Part shown: piece after piece, positions 15,001 through 25,889 of the stretch
How positions within the stretch are numbered: the first letter of the stretch is position 1
Layout: the number at the start of each line of letters is the position of its first letter
Assembly: GCF_029168945.1 (NCBI RefSeq)
Contig: NC_083603.1
Span: forward strand, 2,418,001-2,482,000
Length of the DNA: 64,000 bases
DNA from: Cannabis sativa
Lineage: Eukaryota > Streptophyta > Magnoliopsida > Rosales > Cannabaceae
Reading direction: 5' to 3'
Program-made: the position numbers and the translations under genes
The notes under the pieces: generated by a model
Database searches by the model: none
Told to the model about the DNA's origin: nothing
The model's input: only the letters and a program-made list of their open reading frames with translations

Positions 15001-18000
15001 CTGAAAAGAAGAATATTTTCAATTAGGGGGCCATTTCAACAAATTTTAACCCAAAACCATTCTTCATATTCATTTCTTAGTAGTACAAATTGATTGTGAC
15101 TAGTGGCAAAAAATATTCCGAGATTGGTCCGGCCACATTTCACAAAGGGGTACCACTATCGAAATGTGAGATTTTCACTATTTCGATTAAAACGATCGTT
15201 AGTGCAAGAAAACTAATTTTTCTCTCAACGTGTCCAAGAGAAAAGTGATGCACAACGGTCTTGGCTAGGCCCCCGTGAAATTTCATGATCTTTGGAGATG
15301 TGTAGGTTGAGATTTTAACAGATAACTAACGAGTGTAACAGTAAGGAAAAACTTGTTAAAATTTCCCCTGAAAAGAAGAATATTTTCAATTAGGGGGCCA
15401 TTTCAACAAATTTTAACCCAAAACCATTCTTCATATTCATTTCTTAGTAGTACAAATTGATTGTGACTAGTGGCAAAAAATATTCCGAGATTGGTCCGGC
15501 CACATTTCACAAAGGGGTACCACTATCAGAAATGTGAGATTTTCACTATTTCGATTAAAACGATCGTTAGTGCAAGAAAACTAATTTTTCTCTCAACGTG
15601 TCCAAGAGAAAAGTGATGCACAACGGTCTTGGCTAGGCCCCCGTGAAATTTCATGATCTTTGGAGATGTGTAGGTTGAGATTTTTAGAGATAACTAACGA
15701 GTGTAAGAGTAAGGAAAAAACTTGTAAAAATTTCCCCTGAAAAGAAGAATATTTTCAATTAGGGGGCCATTTCAACAAATTTTAACCCAAAACCATTCTT
15801 CATATTCATTTCTTAGTAGTACAAATTGATTGTGACTAGTGGCAAAAAATATTCCGAGATTGGTCCGGGCCACATTTCACAAAGGGGTACCACTATCAGA
15901 AATGTGAGATTTTCACTATTTCGATTAAAACGATCGTTAGTGCAAGATAACTAATTTTTCTCTCAACGTGTCCAAGAGAAAAGTGATGCACAACGGTCTT
16001 GGCTAGGCCCCCGTGAAATTTCATGATCTTTGGAGATGTGTAGGTTGAGATTTTAACAGATAACTAACGAGTGTAAGAGTAAGGAAAAAACTTGTTAAAA
16101 TTTCCCCTGAAAAGAAGAATATTTTCAATTAGGGGGCCATTTCAACAAATTTTAACCCAAAACCATTCTTCATATTCATTTCTTAGTAGTACAAATTGAT
16201 TGTGACTAGTGGCAAAAAATATTCCGAGATTGGTCCTGGCCACATTTCACAAAGGGGTACCACTATCAGAAATGTGAGATTTTCACTATTTCGATTAAAA
16301 CGATCGTTAGTGCAAGAAAACTAATTTTTCTCTCAACGTGTCCAAGAGAAAAGTGATGCACAACGGTCTTGGCTAGGCCCCCGTGAAATTTCATGATCTT
16401 TGGAGATGTGTAGGTTGAAACTAACGAGTGTAAGAGTAAGGAAAAAACTTGTAAAAATTTCCCCTGAAAAGAAGAATATTTTCAATTAGGGGGCCATTTC
16501 AACAAATTTTAACCCAAAACCATTCTTCATATTCATTTCTTAGTAGTACAAATTGATTGTGACTAGTGGCAAAAAATATTCCGAGATTGGTCGGGCCACA
16601 TTTCACAAAGGGGTACCACTATCAGAAATGTGAGATTTTCACTATTTCGATTAAAACGATCGTTAGTGCAAGAAAATTAATTTTTCTCTCAACGTGTCCA
16701 AGAGAAAAGTGATGCACAACGGTCTTGGCTAGGCCCCCGTGAAATTTCATGATCTTTGGCGATGTGTAGGTTGAGATTTTAACAGATAACTAACGAGTGT
16801 AAGAGTAAGGAAAAAAGTTGTTAAAATTTCCCCTGAAAAGAAGAATATTTTCAATTAGGGGGCCATTTCAACAAATTTTAACCCAAAACCATTCTTCATA
16901 TTCATTTCTTAGTAGTACAAATTGATTGTGACTAGTGGCAAAAAATATTCCGAGATTGGTCCTGGCCACATTTCACAAAGGGGTACCACTATCAGAAATG
17001 TGAGATTTTCACTATTTCGATTAAAACGATCGTTAGTGCAAGATAACTAATTTTTCTCTCAACGTGTCCAAGAGAAAAGTGATGCACAACGGTCTTGGCT
17101 AGGCCCCCGTGAAATTTCATGATCTTTGGAGATGTGTAGGTTGAGATTTTAACAGATAACTAACGAGTGTAAGAGTAAGGAAAAAACTTGTTAAAATTTC
17201 CCCTGAAAAGAAGAATATTTTCAATTAGGGGGCCATTTCAACAAATTTTAACCCAAAACCATTCTTCATATTCATTTCTTAGTAGTACAAATTGATTGTG
17301 ACTAGTGGCAAAAAATATTCCGAGATTGGTCCTGGCCACATTTCACAAAGGGGTACCACTATCAGAAATGTGAGATTTTCACTATTTCGATTAAAATGAT
17401 CGTTAGTGCAAGAAAACTAATTTTTCTCTCAACGTGTCCAAGAGAAAAGTGATGCACAACGGTCTTGGCTAGGCCCCCGTGAAATTTCATGATCTTTGGA
17501 GATGTGTAGGTTGAGATTTTAACAGATAACTAACGAGTGTAAGAGTAAGGAAAAAACTTGTTAAAATTTCCCCTGAAAAGAAGAATATTTTCAATTAGGG
17601 GGCCATTTCAACAAAATTTAACCCAAAACCATTCTTCATATTCATTTCTTAGTAGTACAAATTGATTGTGACTAGTGGCAAAAAATATTCCGAGATTGGT
17701 CCGGGCCACATTTCACAAAGGGGTACCACTATCAGAAATGTGAGATTTTCACTATTTCGATTAAAATGATCGTTAGTGCAAGATAACTAATTTTTCTCTC
17801 AACGTGTCCAAGAGAAAAGTGATGCACAACGGTCTTGGCTAGGCCCCAGTGAAATTTCATGATCTTTGGAGATGTGTAGGTTGAGATTTTAACAGATGAC
17901 TAACGAGTGTAAGAGTAAGGAAAAGCTTGTAAAAATTTCCCCTGAAAAGAAGAATATTTTCAATTAGGGGGCCATTTCAACAAATTTTAACCCAAAACCA

Positions 18001-18842
18001 TTCTTCATATTCATTTCTTAGTAGTACAAATTGATTGTGACTAGTGGCAAAAAATATTCGGAGATTGGTCCGGGCCACATTTCACAAAGGGGTACCACTA
18101 TCAGAAATGTGAGATTTTCACTATTTCGATTAAAACGATCGTTAGTGCAAGAAAACTAATTTTTCTCTCAACGTGTCCAAGAGAAAAGTGATGCACAACG
18201 GTCTTGGCTAGGCCTCCGTGAAATTTCATGATCTTTGGAGATGTGTAGGTTGAGATTTTAACAGATAACTAACGAGTGTAAGAGTAAGGAAAAAACTTGT
18301 TAAAATTTCCCCTGAAAAGAAGAATATTTTCAATTAGGGGGCCATTTCAACAAATTTTAACCCAAAACCATTCTTCATATTCATTTCTTAGTAGTACAAA
18401 TTGATTGTGACTAGTGGCAAAAAATATTCCGAGATTGGTCCGGGCCACATTTCACAAAGGGGTACCACTATCAGAAATGTGAGATTTTCACTATTTCGAT
18501 TAAAACGATCGTTAGTGCAAGAAAACTAATTTTTCTCTCAACGTGTCCAAGAGAAAAGTGATGCACAACGGTCTTGGCTAGGCCCCCGTGAAATTTCATG
18601 ATCTTTGGAGATGTGTAGGTTGAGATTTTAACGGATAACTAACGAGTGTAAGAGTAAGGAAAAAACTTGTTAAAATTTCTCCTGAAAAGAAGAATATTTT
18701 CAATTAGGGGGCCATTTCAACAAATTTTAACCCAAAACCATTCTTCATATTCATTTCTTAGTAGTACAAATTGATTGTGACTAGTGGCAAAAAATATTCC
18801 CAGATTGGTCCGGGCCACATTTCACAAAGGGGTATGTACCAC
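1..18842. repeat. CS-1-like subtelomeric satellite, homogeneous part (~51 monomers)
   Basis: Head-to-tail array with a period of 369-370 bp; the phrase tatcagaaatgtgag recurs at 1, 370, 739, 1109 and so on to 18843. Each unit has one GGTACC, a 10-bp palindrome AACGATCGTT and the conserved block gtgtccaagagaaaagtgatgcac. Neighbouring monomers differ at only a few positions, which indicates recent homogenisation. Small indels occur, for example a ~13 bp deletion at ~16419 and an extra tatg at ~18834. Length and KpnI site match the Cannabis CS-1 subtelomeric satellite as I recall it. No gene lies here, and the array continues beyond the left edge. Confidence 0.93.
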
Positions 18843-21800
18843 TATCAGAAATGTGAGATTTTCACTATTTCGATTAAAACGATCGTTAGTGCAAGAAAAC
18901 TAATTTTTCTCTCAACGTGTCCAAGAGAAAAGTGATGCACAACGGTCTTGGCTAGGCCCCCGTGAAATTTCATGATCTTTGGAGATGTGTAGGTCGAGAT
19001 TTTAACCGAAAACTAATGTGTGTAAGAGTAAGGAAAAAACTTGTTAAATTTACCCTTGAAAAGAAGAATATTTTCAATTAAGGGGCCATTTCAATAAATT
19101 TTGACCCAAAACAAATTTTCACATTCACATCTTAGTAGTACGATTTCTTTGTTACTAATGGCAAAAAATATTTCGAGATTCGTCTGGACCACATTTCACA
19201 AAGGGGTACCACTATCAGAAATGAGTGATTTTCACTATTTCGATTAAAATGATCGTTAGTGCAAGAAAACTAATTTTTCCCTCAACGTATCCAGGAGAAA
19301 AGTCATGCACAACGATCATGGCTTTGTCACCGTGAAATTTCACGATTTTTGGAGATGTGTAGGGTGAGATTTTAACAGAAAACTAATGTGTGTAAGAGTA
19401 AGGAAAAAACTTGTTAAAATTTCCCCTGAAAAGAAGAATATTTTCAATTAGGGGGCCATTTCAACAAATTTTAACCCAAAACCAATCTTCATATTCATTT
19501 CTTAGTAGTACAAATTCGTTGTGACTAGTGGCAAAAAATATTCCGAGATTGGTCCGGGCCACATTTCACAAAGGGGTACCACTATCAGAAATGTGAGATT
19601 TTCACTATTTCGATTAAAATGATCGTTAGTGCAAGATAACTAATTTTTCTCTCAACGTGTCCAAGAGAAAAGTGATGCACAACGGTCTTGGCTTTGTCAT
19701 CGTGAAATTTCACGATTTTTGGAAATGTGTAGGGTGAGATTTTAACCGAAAACTAACGTATGTAAGAGTAAGGAAAAAACTTGTTAAAATTTCCCCTGAA
19801 AAGAAGAATATTTTCAATTAGGGGCCATTTCAAAAAATTTAAACCCAAAACAAATCTTCATATTCATTTCTTAGTAGTACAAATTCGTTGTGACTAGTGG
19901 CAAAAAATATTCCGAGATTGGTCCGGGCCACATTTCACAAAGGGGTACCACTATCAGAAATGTGAGATTTTCACTATTTCGATTAAAATGATCGTTAGTG
20001 CAAGATAACTAATTTTTCTCTCAACGTGTCCAAGAGAAAAGTGATGCACAACGGTCTTGGCTAGGCGCCCGTGAAATTTCATGATCTTTGGAGATGTGTA
20101 GGTTGAGATTTTAACAGATAACTAACGAGTGTAAGAGTAAGGAAAAAACTTGTTAAAATTTCCCCTGAAAAGAAGAATATTTTAAATTAGGGGGCCATTT
20201 CAAAAAATTTTAACCCAAAACAAATCTTCATATTCACGTCTTAGTAGTACAAATTCGTTGTGACTAGTGGCAAAAAATATTCCGAGATTGGTCCAGGCCA
20301 CATTTCACAAAGGGTACCACTATCAGAAATGTGAGATTTTCACTATTTCAATAAAAATGATCGTTAGTGCAAGAATATTAATTTTTATCTGAACGTGTCC
20401 AAGAGAAAAGTTATGCACAATGGTCTTGGCTTTGTCACCGTGAAATTTCACAATTTTTGGAGATGTGTAGGCTGAGATTTTAACAGAAAACTAACGTATG
20501 TAAGAGTAAGGAAAAAACTTGTTAAAATTTCCCCTGAATAGAAGAATATTTTCAATTAGGGGCCATTTCAACAAATTTTAACCCAAAAACAATCTTCATA
20601 CTCACGTCTTAGTAGTACAAATTCGTTGTGACTAGTGGAAAAAAATATTCTGAGATTGGTCTGGGCCACATTTCACAAAGGGGTACCACTATCATAAATG
20701 TGAGATTTTCACTATTTCGATTAAAATGACCATTAGTGCAAGAAAACTAATTTTTCTCGAAACGTGTCCAAGAGAAAAGTGATGCACAACGGTCTTGGCT
20801 TGGTCCTGTGAAATTTCACGAATTTTGGAGATTTTTACGGTTAGATTTTAACAGAAAACTTACGTGTGTAAGAGTATGGAAAAAACTTGTTAAAATTTAC
20901 CCTGAAAAGAAGAATATTTTCAAATAGGGGGCCATTTCAACAAATTTTAACCCAAAACCAATCTTTATATTCACGTCTTAGTAGTACGAATTCGTTGTGG
21001 CTAGTGGCGAAAAATATTCCGAGATTGGTCCGGGCCACATTTCACAAAGGGGTACCACTATCAGAAATGTGAGATTTTCACTATTTCGATTAAAATGATC
21101 GTTAGTGGAAGAAAACTAATTTTTCTCTCAACGTGTCCAAGAGAAAAGTAATGCACAACGGTCTTGGCTTGGTCCCCGTGAAATTTCACGATTTTTGGAG
21201 ATGTGTACAGTTAGATTTTTATAGAAAACTAACGTGTGTAAGAGTATGGAAAAAACTTGTTAAAATTTACCCTGAAAAGAAGAATATTTTCAAATAGGGG
21301 GCCATTTCAACAAATTTTAACCCAAAACAAATCTTCATATTCACGTCTTAGTAGTACGAATTCGTTGTGGCTAGTGGCGAAAAGTATTCCGAGATTGGTC
21401 AGGGCCACATTTCACAAAGGGGTACCACTATCAGAAATGTGAGATTTTCACTATTTCGATTAAAATGATCGTTAGTGCAAGAAAACTAATTTTTCTCTCA
21501 ACGTGTCCAAGAGAAAATTGATGCACAACAGTCTTGGCTTTGTCACCCTGAAATTTCACAATTTTTGGAGATGTGTAGGGTGAGATTTTAACGGAAAACT
21601 AACGTGTGTAAGAGTAAGGAAAAGACTTGTTAAAATTTCCCCTGAAAAGAAGAATATTTTCAATTAGGGGGCCATTTCAACAAATTTTAACCCAAAACCA
21701 ATCTTCATATTCACGTCTTAGTAGTACAAATTCGTTGTGACTAGTGGCAAAAAATATTCCGAGATTGGTCCAGACCACATTTCACAAAGGGGTATCACTA

Positions 21801-23323
21801 TCAGAAATGTGAGATTTTCACAATTTCGATTAAAATGATCGTTAGTGCAAGAAAACAAATTTTTCTCTCATCGTGTGCAATTAAAAAGTGATGCACAACG
21901 GTATTGGCTTCGTCCCTGGAAAATTTCACGATTTTTTGAGATGTGTAGGATGAGATTTTAACAGAAAACTAACGAGTGTAAGAGTAAGGAAAAAACTTAT
22001 TAAAATTTCCCCTGAGAAGAAGAATCTTTTCATTTTTTGAATTAGGGGGCCATTTCAACCAATTTTTACCCGAAACCAATTTTCATATTCACGTCTTAGT
22101 AGAACGAATTCATTGTTTCTAGTGGCAAAAAATATTCTGAGATTTGTTCGGGCCACATTTCAGCAAGAGGTACCACTATCAGAAATGTGAGATTTTAACA
22201 ATTTCGATTAAAATGATCATTAGTGCATGAAAACAAATTTTTCTCTCAACGTGTGCAAAAGAAAAGTGATGCACAACGTTCTTGGCTTCGTCCCCGTGAG
22301 ATTTCACGATTTTTGGAGATGTGTAGGGTGAGATTTTAACAGAACACTAACGAGTGTAAGAGTAAGGAAAAATTTGTTAAAATTTACAATGAAAAAGAAA
22401 AGAATATTTTCAATTTTTGAATTATGGGGCCATTTTAACCAATTTTAACGCGAAACCAATCTTCATATTCACGTCTTAGTAGTACGAAATTATTGTGACT
22501 AGAGGCAAAAAATATTATGAGATGGGTCCAGGCCACATTTCACAAAGGGGTACCACTATCAGAAATGTGAGATTTTCACTATTTCGATTAAAATGATTGT
22601 TAGTGCATGAAAACAACTATTTCTCTGAAAGTGTCCAATAGAAAAGTATTGCACAACGGTCTTGACTTCGTCCCCGTGAAATTTCAAGATTTTTTGAGAT
22701 GTGTAGGTTGAGATTTTAATAGAACACTAACGAGTTTAAGAGTAACGAAAAAACTTGTTAAAATTTACCCTGAAAAGAAGAATATTTTCAATTTTTGAAT
22801 TAGGTGGTCATTTTAACCAATTTTAACACAAAACCAATCTTCATATTCACATCTTCGTAGTACAAAATCATTGTGACTAGTGTCAAAAAATATTCCGAGA
22901 TGGGTCCGGGCAACATTTCACAAAGGGGTACAACCATCAAAAATGTGCGATTTTAACTATTTCAATTTAAATGATTGTTAGTGCATGAAAACTACTTTTT
23001 CTTTAAAAGTGTCCAATAGTAAAAAGATGTACAACGGTCTTTGCTTCTTCTCCCTGAAATTTTATGATTTTTGGAGATGTGTAGGGTGAGATTTTAACAG
23101 ACCACTAACGAGTGTAAGAATAAGGAAAAAACTAGTTAAACTTTACCCTGAAAAGAAGAATATTTTCAATGTTTGAATTAGGGGGCCATTTTAACGCAAA
23201 ATCAATCTTTATATTTACGTCTTAGCAGTACATATTCATTGTGACTAGTGGTAAAAAATATTCTGAGATTGGTCCGTGCCACATTTCACAAAGGGGTACC
23301 ACTATCAGAAATGTGAGATTTTC
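18843..23323. repeat. Diverged proximal CS-1-like monomers (~12 and a partial)
   Basis: Same satellite, but units starting near 18843, 19213, 19583, 19952, 20321, 20690, 21059, 21429, 21799, 22177, 22557 and 22935 carry many substitutions and are mosaics of two variants. Typical changes are aacgatcg to aatgatcg, and the ggctag block changed to ggctttgtc or ggcttcgtc. The last units lengthen to about 378-380 bp, mainly through a short insertion (tttttgaatt) before tagggggcc. Divergence grows toward the gene side, as expected at the edge of a satellite array. The final unit breaks off at gagattttc (23323). Confidence 0.9.
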
Positions 23324-23676
23324 CTATAGCATAGCCGAAACCCTATCCCTCTCTTTCTCTCTTCATATTTTCATACCTTGAGTGATAGAGTGAGTGCCCA
23401 CACACATCAAGTTGGTCCTAAATCATAGTATGTGAGATTGTGAAGAATCCAATCAACAAGAAGGAGAATTGGGGTCAGATCTTGGTGATACTCTGCTGCA
23501 AAAAGGATACAAGGGTTAGAGATCTGAGCGGAAGGAGTCATTTAATTCCGCTGCATCCACTGTAAGGTTTCTTAAACTTTATATGTGTTTAAATTACATT
23601 GTTTTAGAAATTCATATTAGGATGTTAAATAACATACATGGTAGTATATCTAGATCCTGGTAAAATAATTCCAACA
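23324..23676 (+). mobile_element. 3' portion of a Copia-type LTR inside the satellite
   Basis: Single-copy sequence replaces part of a satellite unit. It has a CT-rich stretch, a block of direct-repeat-poor sequence, and ends in gatcctggtaaaataattc then caaca, which looks like the 3' end of a plant Copia LTR ending in CA. No TG start or matching second LTR is present, so it is 5'-truncated. About 190 bp of the expected monomer is missing across it, so this is an insertion with deletion or an illegitimate junction rather than a clean solo LTR. The family call is from recognition only. Confidence 0.5.
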
Positions 23677-24030
23677 AAAAACTTGTTAAAATTTACCCTG
23701 AAAAGAAGAGTATTTTCAATTTTTGAATTAGGGGGCCATTTTAACAAATTTTGACGCGAAACCAATCTTTATATTCACGTCTTAGTAGTACGAATTTATT
23801 GTGACTAGTGGCAAAAAATATTCCGAGATTGGTCCGGGCCACATTTCACAAAGGGGTACCAGTATTAGAAATGTGAGATTTTCACTATTTCGATTAAATT
23901 GATTGTTAGTGCATGAAAGTTACTTTTTCTCTCAACGTGTCCAATAGAAAAGTGATGCCCAACGGCCTTGGCTTCGTCTTCGTGAAATTTCACTATTTTT
24001 TGAGATGTGTAGGGTGAGATTTTAACTGAA
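23677..24030. repeat. Last satellite relic on the proximal side
   Basis: Satellite phase resumes at aaaaacttgttaaaatttaccc and runs through the GGTACC-equivalent site, tattagaaatgtgag, cgtgtccaatagaaaag and the agggtgagattttaac block. It then stops abruptly at ~24030. It carries the same tttttgaatt insertion as the most diverged monomers. Confidence 0.85.
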
Positions 24031-25255
24031 TACTCTAGGTTTTTGGGGTTTTAAGCCCAGGTGTTGCGACCTTGTTCTTGGGTGCTGCGGTGCCCATGGG
24101 CCTAAAACAACAAGGGATCTTCTCTGTAAGGGCGTGCCGCGGCGCCCTCGCGGTGCTAATTTCCTTTTAATCTTGAATTTTCGTAAACTTGTTTTGACCA
24201 TAACTTTTGACTCGAAACTCTGTTTTGGATGTTCTTTATATCGTTGCAAAGCTCGTGACAAGCTCTATTATTTGGTCCAGAGTTAGAGTCCTTAATGTGA
24301 ATAATTATGTTATGAGATTGGGGATTAACCCTATTTTGTTTTAAATTTGGGATTTGTGACTAGGAATACTGGCATTTGCTCGGAATCATCTGTGGATTAG
24401 AAATTCTCCTCATACTTTAAAATTTAGATAAGAAAGTGAACCTTGTACATAGAGTATAGCATGGTGGTACACTTGTATGTTATGTGAATACTTAGTTAGA
24501 AATGTGGGTTAGGATTATTACCCTAAAGTTTCTACAGCTATGCATGCAATATATGAATTAATTGAGTTTATGTAAAAGGTTAAGCAAGTAAGGCATAACT
24601 AATTGATTATGTGTTAAGAGTTATGCGACCATGGCGTAACTAGGTTAGACTTGGTAACAAAACTTAGAAAAACCCTAATAAGGCCTCGTATAGTGAATAG
24701 ATGTGTGAGTGTAACATGTAGTGTCTATACAATATAGACTTAGGATGTGGTGGTATCATTGTAAGTGCGGTGGCGTGTTATATTAGTGCGGTGACACAAT
24801 AATCTATGCAGTGGCATATTAAGTTTGATATGTATGCTATATGTTATATTTGCGTTTGATTATGCTTTCTTGTTGGACTTTCACTCATGGGTGATCTATT
24901 TTGCAAGCAAGGGTAAAGCAGTATCGGGTCAGCGATGAGTTGGAGGATTTTGAAGATGAATTGTACATGTTTCGGCCAAGCTAGACTACAAGGTTTGAGT
25001 CCTATATGGGAGATTGTATAGAAATCTAATTTTGCTGCTTAGGTTGGCTTACATGTAAACAACTTCTATTTTTTGAAAAAGAATTTTATTGTGATTATAT
25101 TATTTTATTTTAAATTAAAGATTGTTATTATTATTACAAATTGTTTTGTTATTTAAGTTAAATTGTTTTTATTCACTTACTTTATTAGACTCCAATTAAC
25201 GGGATTAGCACAATGTAATCATAACACGTAGTGTTCCTTTAAATAGAACGTTACA
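24031..25255 (+). mobile_element. Probable degenerate Ty3/gypsy LTR fragment
   Basis: No coding capacity. The segment begins where the satellite stops. It contains a GC-rich patch (24050-24160), then AT-rich noncoding sequence, and ends ctccaattaacgggatta...gaacgttaca at ~25255. A terminus in TTACA resembles plant gypsy LTRs, including the solo LTR ending at 54724 in this window. I see no TG start, primer-binding site or partner LTR, so it is a fragment at best. Confidence 0.35.
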
Positions 25256-25889
25256 TCCTCATAGACACCTTCTCGGTCACTCTTTCGCATCCGACGAAGC
25301 ATGTTGCAAGTTCTTGTAAGTTGATCAAACCTCCATCCAACATATTAATCTCAACTGCAGATTCTTAAATGAAGAGATAGTCAGTTCAGAGATGGAGTTT
25401 TGGGTATACTAAATTCCTTTTAAATTTATTTGCAGAAAAGTCCTTCGTATAATGTTATTAACACTTTTTCCCTCCAATTCGAGATGAAGAGAGTGGTTTA
25501 TCTCAGGAAGAGACACTACAGAACTGTTAACAAAATGAGCAAAAAAAAAACTTCTGGTTCTTTAGAAGACAAAAAAATGGGCCAAAAAGGCATGAACTAG
25601 AACACCCATACATACCAATGATTGATGCTATTTGCTAACACTTTATATCAACAAAGAAATACTACTGTAATTGGTTATTATGTTCTGGTAACTTAATAAT
25701 ACCAAAAAGATTACATCCACAAACCAAAATTCTTCTACAAAGCTTGGAATTACATTTATATTATATCAAGCCCTCCTCCTAGGCCTAGCTCATGATTTAA
25801 GAGTTGATAACTATATTAATCAACTTCCTACAATGAATCAATGCATTTGTAATATGTTTGTATTGTACTGAGTTTACTTTAAATCCATT
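25256..25889. other. Intergenic and 3' flank of the transporter gene
   Basis: AT-rich sequence between the LTR-like debris and the stop codon at 25890. The part near 25.6-25.89 kb is plausibly 3' UTR of the minus-strand transporter. No other gene is seen. Confidence 0.6.

Noticed and set aside
20887..21442. Two nearly identical 61-aa open frames (20887-21072 and 21257-21442)
   Set aside because: They are the same segment of two adjacent satellite monomers, open because of local substitutions; no protein-like features and no context.
1..23323. CRISPR-like or minisatellite gene array
   Set aside because: Whole 370-bp units repeat with no repeat/spacer alternation; it is a plant satellite.
24022..24261. 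79-aa minus-strand open frame rich in Arg/Pro
   Set aside because: Lies in the GC-rich patch of an LTR-like fragment; no domain and no start context.
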